Shown: positions 1 through 7,469, counted from the first letter of the stretch. The stretch is 25,361 bases of DNA from CAYFFZ01 sp049976505 (GCA_049976505.1 JBMFIC010000016.1:1-25361), one strand, 5' to 3'. The notes: a model not told the origin generated them from the sequence alone. A program made the numbers and translations.

Positions 1-15
1 CGGGGAGGAGGTCAG
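1..15 (+). repeat. 15-bp repeat at window edge, IS200/IS605 right-end-like tail
   Basis: The first 15 bases read CGGGGAGGAGGTCAG and are identical to 11178-11192, the tail of a hairpin resembling the right end of IS200/IS605-type tnpB elements. The stop codon of korC follows directly. Only the tail is inside the window, so the hairpin that should precede it cannot be checked. An element inserted just beyond korC, with a sequence or assembly boundary inside it, is my inference. The short length leaves some chance of coincidence. Confidence 0.4.
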
Positions 16-588
16 CTACTGGATCCTGAAGACGCCCTCCACCGAGCTAGATTCCTCGTATGCCCTTCTTGCTATGTCTATGTTAAGCTGTATGGCAACG
101 GCAGGCTTGTCGCTGAGCGCGTTCCTTATGGCCTCCTCCATAAGCTCTGGGCTGCCTCCCATGGCCCTCACAAGGAACCCGAATACCGCGGAGTTGCTCG
201 CAACCCTTGGCTCCCTGAGCTTGTTCCTTGCAACCTCCTCCGCTATCCTCGTGGCCTGAACGTAGAATACCTTTCCAGCCGACCTGACCTCCTGCCTGAT
301 CAGCGTCGAGTTTATCACGACCAGGCCTCCATCCCTGACCTTGTCCACCGCGTACATTCCCAGGATGTCGAGGACGTTCGCTATGTCGAAGGAGTGAGGT
401 ATCGGGTTTAGGACGTCCTCGTCGCTCGCGACAACTATGCTCTCAACGTATCCACCTCTGGTCTGGGGCCCGTAGTTAGGAACGCTTGTTGCCTTCAGTC
501 CCATGCCTATGAAGTACCATCCGAGCATCTCCCCCAGCTCCACGACCCCAAGCCCTCCCCTTCCCGAGTTGATTATCGATACCCTCAC
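16..588 (-). CDS. korC: 2-oxoacid:ferredoxin oxidoreductase, gamma subunit (KorC-like)
   Basis: This is the gamma subunit of a four-subunit 2-oxoacid:ferredoxin oxidoreductase, which converts a 2-oxoacid plus CoA to acyl-CoA, CO2 and reduced ferredoxin in the cytoplasm. The glycine-rich GRGGLG near the N-terminus and YGPQTRGG about 40 residues later are the usual CoA/domain signatures of the gamma fold. I chose the GTG at 588 because its GTGA overlaps the TGA stop of korB, with GGAG a few bases upstream. A GTG at 618 would add ten residues but lie deeper inside korB. About 190 aa is normal for the family. It is last in the minus-strand order D-A-B-C. The substrate (2-oxoglutarate or branched-chain 2-oxoacids) cannot be decided from the sequence. 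An IS605-like tail abuts its stop codon. Confidence 0.88.
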   Translation of the reverse strand: MRVSIINSGRGGLGVVELGEMLGWYFIGMGLKATSVPNYGPQTRGGYVESIVVASDEDVLNPIPHSFDIANVLDILGMYAVDKVRDGGLVVINSTLIRQEVRSAGKVFYVQATRIAEEVARNKLREPRVASNSAVFGFLVRAMGGSPELMEEAIRNALSDKPAVAIQLNIDIARRAYEESSSVEGVFRIQ

Positions 589-1367
589 TGCTTCTCCACC
601 CCGTACAGATCCCTGCACGTTCCAGGCTGGTATATCTTCACGCCTATGTCGTGAACGTACCTCTTGGAATCCAGTATGCTCATCTTCCAGTTGACGTTAC
701 AGGTCCCTATGAACTCGACGAAGCTGAAGCCGCCGAGCATCTGGGTTCTGAAGGCGTTAAGCACGGCCTTGTAGGACTCCATGGCCTCCTTTGCAGAGTA
801 CATCACGCCGTCCTTCGTGAATATAGGCTTGGGGGCTATGATGACCCTCTTAAGGTACGCTATCTGGGGGAACGGTGACAGAATCTTGCATACGTCCATG
901 GGCGGGCCCATCTGCTCCGCCTTTCTCCCGAACGGCGTGGTGGTCGTCTTCATGCCTATTGGCGTTGTGGGCGCCATCTGGCCCCCTGTCATCCCGAAGA
1001 CCATGTTGTTGTACATGAACACCGTGATGGGTATGCCCCTGTTTGCCGCGTGCATGAGCTCTGCCAGCCCTATCGATATTGCATCCCCATCTCCCTGAAT
1101 CGCGAACACTATTTTGTCCCTTTCCAGAAGCTTTATCGCGCTCATCACAGCCGGCGCCCTTCCGTGGGGCGCCTGCACGTAGTCAACGTCAAGGAACTTG
1201 TACGCAAGGGTCGAGCAGCCAACGCTCCCAACCATTACTGCCCTCTCAGTTATCCCGAGCTCGTCAAGGGCCATCGCTATGAACTTCAGAAGAAGCCCAT
1301 GCTCACATCCTGGACAGAAGGTGTTGACCCCGTTCCTTATTACGCCAGAGAACTGCTTTACCTCCAA
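585..1367 (-). CDS. korB: 2-oxoacid:ferredoxin oxidoreductase, beta (TPP-binding) subunit (KorB-like)
   Basis: This is the thiamine-diphosphate-binding catalytic subunit. GDGD at residues 92-95 followed by NN at 120-121 is the family TPP/Mg motif. Cys18 and Cys21 (FCPGC), Cys51 and a cysteine near 223 (FIGTC) match the four ligands of the [4Fe-4S] cluster close to TPP in beta subunits. At 260 aa the length is normal. The start is TTG at 1367, overlapping the 3' end of korA by 10 bp; no better in-frame start precedes the conserved FCPGC motif. The gene is followed by korC through a GTGA overlap, so the subunits are probably translationally coupled. The enzyme class is clear. The exact 2-oxoacid specificity is inference. 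Confidence 0.9.
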   Translation of the reverse strand: MEVKQFSGVIRNGVNTFCPGCEHGLLLKFIAMALDELGITERAVMVGSVGCSTLAYKFLDVDYVQAPHGRAPAVMSAIKLLERDKIVFAIQGDGDAISIGLAELMHAANRGIPITVFMYNNMVFGMTGGQMAPTTPIGMKTTTTPFGRKAEQMGPPMDVCKILSPFPQIAYLKRVIIAPKPIFTKDGVMYSAKEAMESYKAVLNAFRTQMLGGFSFVEFIGTCNVNWKMSILDSKRYVHDIGVKIYQPGTCRDLYGVEKQ

Positions 1368-2395
1368 CTCTCAACCACCTCCTCCACGTCAGGTATGTAC
1401 CCGCCTAGATACGGTATGGGCCTGACGTCCCTCCTCGTTATGTGCTCAACCTCGTAGGCCAGCTGACCCTCGTTCATCTCAACGGTGACGAGCCTCTCGG
1501 CCTGCTCCGAGCGCATCTTCAGGGAGGCCGAGTCGAACGGGCTCAGCGTTATGGGCCTGAAGAGCCCGGCCCTTATCCCCCTCTCCCTGAGCCTCAGCAC
1601 GGCCTCCTTGGTGATCCTCGCTGCTATCCCTATCGCTATGAAGAGAACGTCGAGGTGGCCGTCGCACATGAAGCACTCGGAGTCAGCAACAGCGCTTATC
1701 TCCCTCTGCTTCCTGAGCAGCCTCTCCTTGTTCGCCTTTAGCTCTGGCGGGTCCAGATATATGCTGTTTATGAAGTGCCTTTCGCCGTAGTTCCTGCCGC
1801 GCGCGGCCCATGGAACCTCCGGCCGGATCACGTAAGGCGGCATCCAGTCGACGGTGTCGTACATGTGGACTATGAGCGCGTCGGTAAGAACGATGACGGG
1901 AGTTCTGAACCTGAACGCCAGCTCAAAGCCCCTGTGCACGTGCTCCATCGACTCCTGAACCGTGTGCGGAGCCAGGACTATAGGCTTCACGCCTCCATGG
2001 CCAAGCGAGTGGAGAACGAACGATATATCGCTCTGCTCGGGGGCAACGTTGCCCAGGCCCGGCCCTCCCCTGTTCACGTCTATTATCAGCAGGGGAACCT
2101 CAGAGGCGTACGCGTAGGAGATCCCCTCGGCCATGAGGCTGAGGCCGGGTCCAGACGTTGCTGTCATCGAAATGTGGCCTGCTGCCCCTGCCCCGAACAG
2201 CATGTTTATGGATTCGATCTCGCTTGCGCACTGGAGGAAGACCTTGAACCAGGGATACTTTGCCTCACCGTAAATGAGCGAGAGGTTCTCCATGATCTCG
2301 CTGCTCGGGGTTATCGGGTATCCAAAGTAGGCCTCGAGCCCGGACTGTGCGGCAGCCTCAGCGATCGCCCTAGCTCCCATGATCAGCCTCTTCAC
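1358..2395 (-). CDS. korA: 2-oxoacid:ferredoxin oxidoreductase, alpha subunit (KorA-like)
   Basis: This is the alpha subunit, contributing the pyrimidine-binding half of the TPP site and the transketolase C-terminal-like domain. The N-terminal GYPITPSSEI and the later SGPGLSLMAEGISYA are hallmark motifs of KorA/VorA/PorA proteins, and 345 aa is a normal length. The start is GTG at 2395: GGTGAGG (complement of 2400-2406) sits four bases upstream and matches the archaeal Shine-Dalgarno sequence. This start overlaps the end of korD by 26 bp; an internal ATG at 2380 is less well supported. The D-A-B-C order is typical of archaeal 2-oxoglutarate or branched-chain oxoacid oxidoreductases. An ADP-forming acyl-CoA synthetase next door suggests the acyl-CoA product is used for ATP synthesis. 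Confidence 0.9.
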   Translation of the reverse strand: MKRLIMGARAIAEAAAQSGLEAYFGYPITPSSEIMENLSLIYGEAKYPWFKVFLQCASEIESINMLFGAGAAGHISMTATSGPGLSLMAEGISYAYASEVPLLIIDVNRGGPGLGNVAPEQSDISFVLHSLGHGGVKPIVLAPHTVQESMEHVHRGFELAFRFRTPVIVLTDALIVHMYDTVDWMPPYVIRPEVPWAARGRNYGERHFINSIYLDPPELKANKERLLRKQREISAVADSECFMCDGHLDVLFIAIGIAARITKEAVLRLRERGIRAGLFRPITLSPFDSASLKMRSEQAERLVTVEMNEGQLAYEVEHITRRDVRPIPYLGGYIPDVEEVVESWR

Positions 2396-2630
2396 GCTTC
2401 CTCACCTCGAGGATCGCGTACTCGGGGCACACCCACCAGCATATCCTGCATCCCGTGCAGGGTCCCCTCTTCCCGATCTCCTCGAACAGCACGTAGTGAT
2501 ATCCAAGCGAGTTTACGTTGTCCGAAAGGGAAAGGTTCTTCTGAGGACAGGCGTTCACGCAGATTTCGCATCCTTTGCACCTTTCCGTGTTTATAACGAC
2601 CTCCCAGTTGGAGTGAACAACCCTGTACAA
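2370..2630 (-). CDS. korD: 2-oxoacid:ferredoxin oxidoreductase, delta subunit (2x[4Fe-4S] ferredoxin domain)
   Basis: This is a small ferredoxin-like subunit that passes electrons from the catalytic subunits to ferredoxin. Two complete clusters are visible: Cys18-x2-Cys21-x2-Cys24-x3-Cys28-Pro and Cys58-x2-Cys61-x2-Cys64-x3-Cys68-Pro, each the classical [4Fe-4S] pattern. The 86-aa length is normal. The only in-frame start before the first cysteine is TTG at 2630. A TATA-like ATAAATATG centred near 2661 is about 30 bp upstream, consistent with a near-leaderless mRNA. It is the first gene of the minus-strand korDABC operon; korA overlaps its 3' end. Confidence 0.86.
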   Translation of the reverse strand: MYRVVHSNWEVVINTERCKGCEICVNACPQKNLSLSDNVNSLGYHYVLFEEIGKRGPCTGCRICWWVCPEYAILEVRKREEADHGS

Positions 2631-2654
2631 GTCTATAAAATTATATAAAAAGCA

Positions 2655-2668
2655 CCATATTTATCTGT
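2655..2668 (-). promoter_or_regulatory. Predicted TATA box of the korDABC operon
   Basis: On the minus strand CAGATAAATATGG contains an archaeal TATA-like core centred about 30 bp before the TTG start of korD. A second A+T tract (TTTTATATAA at 2641-2650) is too close to the start to serve it. Assignment is by spacing only. Confidence 0.5.
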
Positions 2669-2788
2669 TTTTAACTAATTTTAGTGTAAAATGGCAAATA
2701 TTTTTCAGAAATTTTGGCGGATTTTTGCAATAAATTATTTAATTAAGTTTAAATATGGTCATCAACTTTTTTCATAAAACGTTATTTA

Positions 2789-2851
2789 TTTCGAAAAACT
2801 TGACCGATTCAGCGATGTTTTTCGAAAAAAGTTTATCCTTGTTTTTCGAAA
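2789..2851. promoter_or_regulatory. Cluster of three TTTCGAAA palindromes (candidate operators)
   Basis: TTTCGAAA occurs at 2789-2796, within the perfect 12-bp palindrome TTTTTCGAAAAA at 2818-2829, and again at 2844-2851. The centres are 31 and 24 bp apart. Related TTCGAA elements lie at the acyl-CoA dehydrogenase promoter (5101-5106 and 5129-5135). Repeated dyads in a gap upstream of a catabolic operon suggest a dimeric transcription factor, but no regulator gene is in the window and A+T-rich DNA produces such dyads more easily than average DNA. Confidence 0.45.
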
Positions 2852-2894
2852 TCCTGAAAGGAACATTTTTCAAAACGCCAAAGAAGAGCGCGAT

Positions 2895-2910
2895 AAATTT
2901 TGCAAAATTT
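2895..2910. repeat. Perfect 16-bp palindrome AAATTTTGCAAAATTT
   Basis: The 16 bases equal their own reverse complement. The site lies 61 bp beyond the stop of the acyl-CoA synthetase gene and about 265 bp upstream of korD. It could be an operator or simply A+T-rich sequence; it lacks the loop needed for a good RNA hairpin. Confidence 0.5.
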
Positions 2911-2971
2911 TTTGGCTGCTTATAAACTGTGCTTCCGGCTGCACGGAGTTAGACAGCGGTCTATCATCTGC

Positions 2972-4999
2972 TCATGGGATTGCAATCCTGACATCAACCG
3001 CGAATGCACCCGCATCGCTCACCATCAGAGGGTTTATCTCGAGCTCCCTAATTCTTCTGTTCGCGTAGATCCACTCAGAGAGCCCGGCCATGGCCCTTGC
3101 AAGCTCCTCGGGGGGCATGAGCCTTCTGCCCCTGTATCCGCTGAGAGCTTCGTACAGCCTCGTCTCCCTGAGCATCTCCGTGGCCTCCTGCTCGCTGACC
3201 GGGCATATCCTCAAAGAGCTTATCCTGAATAGCTCCGTGTATATGCCTCCTAGGCCCACGCTTATGACTGGCCCAAATGACTCGTCCCTGAAAAAGCCAA
3301 GCCTGACCTCAAGCCCCTCGATCATCTTCTGATAGTACACTCTGCCTCCAGGGAAAGCTCTGCTGAGCTCCTCCCATGCCGCCCTCGCTTCATCTGAGCT
3401 TCTTATGCCGAGCCTCAGCGCCCCTCTTTCTGTCTTGTGAACCAGGTCCTTCCTGTGGACCTTCAGCGCCACGGGGTATGGCAGCCTCTCCAGATCGGCC
3501 TCATCGATCCATCCCCACTCAGGGGCCCTTATTCCGAACCTCTCGAGTATCTTTGCAGCCTCCGGCCCCTCGGGAAGGGCTCCTGGCTCCTCGGCCAGCT
3601 CGACGGGCTTCCACGATGGAGCCGACGATCCGGCCCTTATCAGGCTGGCCAGCGCTGCTGAAGCCTCCTCCGGGGTTTCAAAGGCCGGTATCCCTACGCT
3701 CTCGTAGACCCTTCTCAGGTGCTCCGACCACTCGGTGGATCCCAGCTCAACTGCCAGCACGAAGGCCCCTGAGGAGGCAGCGACGCTCCTTATGGATGAT
3801 GGAAGCTTATCAGTTATTCCAGGAGGATAGTGCGTGCTTATCACCACGAAGTTCCTGTGCCCGGCCTCTGTGAGCCTCCTGAAAGCTGATGTTATGCTCT
3901 CGTCTGTTCCAGAGGCGCTCACGTCCACGGGGTTGTGCAAGCTTGCCACCTTTGGTATGATCCCCTGATCCTTTAGTGGCCTCAGGACATCCTCCATATC
4001 TGGCAGGCCGACCCCGTTCCTCGCGAGGGCCTCAGCTGCCAGGACGCCAGCGCCCCCGCTGTTCGTTATCACGACCGCCTCCCTCCCCTTCGGCATCCCG
4101 TTCCTCTCGAACGTCCTGATGACGTCCATGAGCTCCCTGAGGCTCTGAACCCTTACTATTCCGGTCTGCTTCATGGCTGCAACGTATATGTCGTAGTTGG
4201 TCACGATTGATGCGGTGTGGGACATCGTTGCCCTTCTTCCTGCCTCAGTTGCACCGGCGACAAGGGCGAAGGCCTTCTTCCTCCTGGTAAGCTCCAAGGC
4301 GGCCCTCATGAACCTCTCCCCATCCCTTATGCCCTCTATGTACATGGCAACGGCCTCAGTGTTCTCATCCCCGGCAAGAAACTCAAGGACGTCCGACACA
4401 GTTATGTCCTCGGAGTTTCCCAGGCACGTCAGGGAGCTTATGCCTATTCCGTTGCTGAGGAGCTCGTCAAGTATCGAGACGCTCACGCCGCCGCTCTGAG
4501 TTATTATCGCCACCCTTCCCTGCCTGAGCTCGGGAAGGGACCTTGCATCGCTTCCGTCCATCCTCTTCTTGAACCTGGGCAGAAATAGCGTGTTTATTCC
4601 ATTATAGGGATTAACTATGCCTATCGTGTTCGGCCCCAGAACCCTCATCCTGAGCTTCTCCTTCAGAAGCCTCTCCCCTCCAGCCTCGGTGAAGCCGCCC
4701 GAGATGACTATGGACGCCTTTACCCCAACCTCGTCCCCGCTCTTCAGGTATCCCCACACAGCAGATGATGGGACGGATACTATCATCAGATCGGTAGGTG
4801 GGACGCTCCTGAGGCACCTGTGCCCAATGCAATCCTCGTACAGTGGGTTCACCGGGTAGACATCGGCCTTCAGAAGCCCCCTCTCCTTTGCCTCCATGAG
4901 GTTTGAGAAGATTATTGTCGCGAAGTTGTCCGCCCTTGGGGAAACGCCAACCACTGAGATGCTCTCCGGATAGTACAGCGCCCTTAGAGATGCGTCCAT
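2972..4999 (-). CDS. Acyl-CoA synthetase (ADP-forming), fused alpha-beta
   Basis: This cytoplasmic enzyme converts acyl-CoA + ADP + Pi to acid + CoA + ATP, the energy-conserving step of archaeal 2-oxoacid fermentation; it may also run in reverse. At 675 aa it has the fused alpha-beta layout: a CoA-binding Rossmann domain (about 1-135, with GFTEAG and LGPNTIG), two succinyl-CoA-ligase-like domains (about 160-430, with ITQSGG and the phosphohistidine loop MSHTAS, His261), and a C-terminal ATP-grasp domain (about 455-675, with VALKVHRKDLVHKTERGA and the late ELEINPL). The ATG at 4999 has a TATA box about 26 bp upstream, so the mRNA is probably leaderless. It is divergent from acyl-CoA dehydrogenase and precedes korDABC on the same strand after a 341-bp gap. 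The acyl substrate is not predictable. Confidence 0.9.
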   Translation of the reverse strand: MDASLRALYYPESISVVGVSPRADNFATIIFSNLMEAKERGLLKADVYPVNPLYEDCIGHRCLRSVPPTDLMIVSVPSSAVWGYLKSGDEVGVKASIVISGGFTEAGGERLLKEKLRMRVLGPNTIGIVNPYNGINTLFLPRFKKRMDGSDARSLPELRQGRVAIITQSGGVSVSILDELLSNGIGISSLTCLGNSEDITVSDVLEFLAGDENTEAVAMYIEGIRDGERFMRAALELTRRKKAFALVAGATEAGRRATMSHTASIVTNYDIYVAAMKQTGIVRVQSLRELMDVIRTFERNGMPKGREAVVITNSGGAGVLAAEALARNGVGLPDMEDVLRPLKDQGIIPKVASLHNPVDVSASGTDESITSAFRRLTEAGHRNFVVISTHYPPGITDKLPSSIRSVAASSGAFVLAVELGSTEWSEHLRRVYESVGIPAFETPEEASAALASLIRAGSSAPSWKPVELAEEPGALPEGPEAAKILERFGIRAPEWGWIDEADLERLPYPVALKVHRKDLVHKTERGALRLGIRSSDEARAAWEELSRAFPGGRVYYQKMIEGLEVRLGFFRDESFGPVISVGLGGIYTELFRISSLRICPVSEQEATEMLRETRLYEALSGYRGRRLMPPEELARAMAGLSEWIYANRRIRELEINPLMVSDAGAFAVDVRIAIP

Positions 5000-5019
5000 C
5001 GCGTCATATTAAATATTAA

Positions 5020-5031
5020 GAAATATTTTAT
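5020..5031 (-). promoter_or_regulatory. Predicted TATA box of the ADP-forming acyl-CoA synthetase gene
   Basis: On the minus strand the A+T-rich TAAAATATTTC is centred about 26 bp before the ATG at 4999, the spacing expected when transcription begins at the start codon. Confidence 0.6.
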
Positions 5032-5100
5032 TTTTATGCGGCTTTACGTGAAATAAATTTTAATCAATGAGGACATTTTTGGAATAAATTAAAGCCTATG

Positions 5101-5135
5101 TTCGAAAATAAAAACTTAAATCGAGGGCTTTCGAA
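5101..5135. promoter_or_regulatory. Two TTCGAA dyads flanking the acyl-CoA dehydrogenase TATA box
   Basis: TTCGAA at 5101-5106 and TTTCGAA at 5129-5135 bracket the predicted TATA element at 5115-5121. They share the TTCGAA core with the three palindromes upstream of korD. The placement around a core promoter would suit a repressor, but this is inference from sequence similarity alone. Confidence 0.35.
5115..5121 (+). promoter_or_regulatory. Predicted TATA box of the acyl-CoA dehydrogenase operon
   Basis: AAAACTTAAAT has the BRE/TATA look seen before several genes here and is centred about 28 bp before the ATG at 5146. It rules out the upstream in-frame ATG at 5098, which would lie before the promoter. 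Confidence 0.6.
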
Positions 5136-5145
5136 TACAGTATCG

Positions 5146-6348
5146 ATGTTTCCTTTCTCAGACGTGATGGATTTTAAGGTGGACATGACGGAGGAGCACG
5201 AGCTTTTCAGGAAGGCCCTGCGCGAGTTCGTCGAGAGCAAGGTAAGGCCTCACGTGCAGAGAGTCGAGGAGACGAACGAAATTCCTCAGTCGATCATAGA
5301 CGGAGCGAGGGAGCTTGGCCTCTACGGCGTTGGGGTTCCGGAGAAGTACGGAGGCCAGGGAGGCGACATGAGGATGCTGGCAATACTCACCGAGGAGCTC
5401 TCAAGGGTCATGCCATCCCTCGGCACCATGGTCACAGTCAACCACCTGTTTCTGATCCCTGTGATGCACTTCGGAACAGAGGAACAGAGGCAGACGTACA
5501 TCCCTCCAGTTGCCAGGGGAGAGAAGTTCGCGGCCCACGCCAACACGGAGCCGGCAGCCGGCAGCGACGTTGCTGGAATTCAGACCATGGCGGATAAGGT
5601 TGAGGGAGGATACCTTATAAACGGGAGGAAGATCTTCATAACCAACTCAGACAGGGCTCAATACTTCATACTGTCCGCCAGGACCTCGCCTCCTGAGCCT
5701 GGAAAAAGGTGGAGAGGGATAACGGCGTTCATAGCTGAAAGGGGCATGAAGGGCTTGGAGATAGGCCAGAAGTTCAGGGTCATAGGCCTGAGGGGCGAGC
5801 AGCCAAACGAGGTCATATTTAACAACCTCTTCGTTCCGGACTCCAACGTCGTTGGAAAAATAGGTGAGGGGTTCAAGGTCATAGTCACAACCTACGATTA
5901 CTCGAGGATAATAATAGCCGCGCAGGCTCTCGGGATAGCCCAGGGAGTATTTGAGCTCGCCTTCAACTACTCCCTGGAGAGGAAGGCCTTTGAAAAGCCG
6001 ATAATCGGCTTCGAGGGCGTGGCCTTCAGGATATCGGACATGCTCATAAAGCTCGAGACCGCAAGGCTCCTGGTCTACTGGGCCGCCTACCTTGCGGACA
6101 TGCAGAAGCCACTGTTCCTAATGGCGTCATCGATGGCCAAGACCTACGCTACTGAGGTTGCCGAGGAGCTAGCTGACATGGCCATAAAGATTCACGGAGG
6201 AGCAGGGGTTGACTCGGCAACGGGCGTGGAGAGGTACCTGAGGGACTCCATCATAACCACGATATACGAGGGCACGAACGACATACAGAGGCTCACGATC
6301 GCTAAGACGCTCCTCAGGCTGGCCTCGAGGAGCGTGGAGATAGGATGA
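5146..6348 (+). CDS. Acyl-CoA dehydrogenase
   Basis: This FAD enzyme introduces the trans-2 double bond in acyl-CoA, the first step of beta-oxidation or of branched-chain amino-acid breakdown. The architecture is standard: N-terminal helical domain (TEEHELFRKALREF), middle beta domain (NTEPAAGSDVAGI and GRKIFITNSDRA), and C-terminal helical domain with YERYLRD-like and IYEGTNDIQRL segments; the glutamate of IYEGT (Glu375) is at the usual catalytic-base position. Length is about 400 aa from ATG 5146. I chose 5146 because a TATA box lies about 28 bp upstream; ATG 5167 (MDFKVDM) is the alternative and gives the commonest family N-terminus. The stop overlaps the next start as ATGA, coupling it to 3-hydroxyacyl-CoA dehydrogenase. 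Chain-length specificity is not evident. Confidence 0.93.
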   Translation: MFPFSDVMDFKVDMTEEHELFRKALREFVESKVRPHVQRVEETNEIPQSIIDGARELGLYGVGVPEKYGGQGGDMRMLAILTEELSRVMPSLGTMVTVNHLFLIPVMHFGTEEQRQTYIPPVARGEKFAAHANTEPAAGSDVAGIQTMADKVEGGYLINGRKIFITNSDRAQYFILSARTSPPEPGKRWRGITAFIAERGMKGLEIGQKFRVIGLRGEQPNEVIFNNLFVPDSNVVGKIGEGFKVIVTTYDYSRIIIAAQALGIAQGVFELAFNYSLERKAFEKPIIGFEGVAFRISDMLIKLETARLLVYWAAYLADMQKPLFLMASSMAKTYATEVAEELADMAIKIHGGAGVDSATGVERYLRDSIITTIYEGTNDIQRLTIAKTLLRLASRSVEIG

Positions 6349-7469
6349 GCGAGAAGGTCAGCGTAATAGGAGCGGGAACCATGGGCCATGGCATAGCCCA
6401 GATATCAGCCATGGCCGGCTACAGCGTCATGATGTACGACATAAGCAGGGAGATTCTTGACCAGGCGGTGCAAAGGATAAGGTCGAGCCTGGATAAGTTC
6501 AGGTCAAAGGGCGTCGTGAGCAGCGTGGAAGAGGTCCTCTCAAGAATAAGGACCTCCACCTCCCTTGAGGAGGTCCTATCCGGATCAGACTACATCATTG
6601 AGGCCGTCCCCGAGGTTCTCGAGCTCAAGAAGGACATATTCAGAAAGGCGGAGCAGCATGCCCCATCAGCCAGGTTCTACGGCACCAACACAAGCAGCCT
6701 TCCGATAACGGAGATCTCGGAGGCCATAAGCAAGAGGGACAGGGTCGTTGGGGTTCACTTCTTCAACCCGCCACAGCTCATGAAGCTGGTTGAAGTAATA
6801 AGGGGAGCCCACACCTCCGACGAAACCCTCAGGGAGGCCCTGGGCTTCAGCGAGAGGCTCGGAAAGACCCCTGTGGTGGTGAACAGGGACGTTCCAGGGT
6901 TCATAGTCAACAGGCTGCTTGCGCGGCTGATGAACGCCTCGTGTCACGTCGTGGAGGCAGGGCTAGCTACAGTTATTGAGGTTGACTCCGCGGTCAAGCA
7001 CAAGCTGGGTTATCCCATGGGCGTCTTCGAGCTTGCGGACTACAGCGGCATAGACGTCTTCTATCTGGTCTTCAGGGCAATGAAGGAAAGGGGGTTTGAG
7101 GGTGACGTCTGCAGGACGTTTGAGGAGATGTACAGACAGGAAAAGCTGGGGGTTAAGAGCGGCTCCGGCTTCTACTCCTATCCCGGCAGGGGGGTGTATG
7201 TAAAGCCAAGCATACCGCAGGAGGCAGGCGCAGCTTTTGATCCCTGGCTCGTTGTATCCCCTGAGGTCGCTGAGGCCCTCTACCTGATTAAGAACGGCAT
7301 CACGGTTGAAAAGGACGTAGACGTGGCCACCATGCTCGGGCTGGGATACAGGAAGGGGCTGATGAGCATGGCAAGGGAGTACGGTCTTGATAAAGTTAAG
7401 GAGAAGCTGGCGGAGCTCAGCAGGCTGACGGGGAGGCCCGAGTACGGCCATCTGATGAGCTTCATGTGA
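6345..7469 (+). CDS. 3-hydroxyacyl-CoA dehydrogenase (NAD), without hydratase domain
   Basis: This enzyme oxidises (S)-3-hydroxyacyl-CoA to 3-oxoacyl-CoA with NAD. The Rossmann motif GAGTMGHGIAQ starts at residue 9, and VGVHFFNPPQLMKLVEV contains the catalytic-type His138. A first C-terminal helical domain follows (PGFIVNRLLARLMNA to about residue 285), then a second partial copy (SPEVAEALYLIKNGI to the end). That double C-terminal arrangement is the one found in archaeal fusions whose next domain is an enoyl-CoA hydratase, but here the protein stops after 374 aa and no crotonase fold follows. The ATG overlaps the acyl-CoA dehydrogenase stop as ATGA. A separate hydratase must exist elsewhere if the pathway is complete; thiolase is also absent from the window. 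Confidence 0.92.
   Translation: MSEKVSVIGAGTMGHGIAQISAMAGYSVMMYDISREILDQAVQRIRSSLDKFRSKGVVSSVEEVLSRIRTSTSLEEVLSGSDYIIEAVPEVLELKKDIFRKAEQHAPSARFYGTNTSSLPITEISEAISKRDRVVGVHFFNPPQLMKLVEVIRGAHTSDETLREALGFSERLGKTPVVVNRDVPGFIVNRLLARLMNASCHVVEAGLATVIEVDSAVKHKLGYPMGVFELADYSGIDVFYLVFRAMKERGFEGDVCRTFEEMYRQEKLGVKSGSGFYSYPGRGVYVKPSIPQEAGAAFDPWLVVSPEVAEALYLIKNGITVEKDVDVATMLGLGYRKGLMSMAREYGLDKVKEKLAELSRLTGRPEYGHLMSFM

Larger units (their letters stand above)
2631..2971. other. A+T-rich intergenic region upstream of korD with palindromes
   Basis: This 341-bp gap lies between the start of korD and the stop of the acyl-CoA synthetase gene, both on the minus strand. It is far richer in A+T than the flanking genes and contains no credible coding frame. 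It holds the korD promoter, three TTTCGAAA palindromes (2789-2851), a degenerate fourth copy near 2866-2874 (TTTTTCAAA), and a perfect 16-bp palindrome at 2895-2910. I see no RNA gene in it. It is best read as a long regulatory region. Confidence 0.6.

Noticed and set aside
1775..2596. Long plus-strand open frame opposite korA and korD
   Set aside because: It is the antisense of two clear genes, with no recognisable domain.
5098..5145. Upstream in-frame ATG (5098) as start of acyl-CoA dehydrogenase
   Set aside because: The predicted TATA box lies downstream of it, and the extra residues have no family match.
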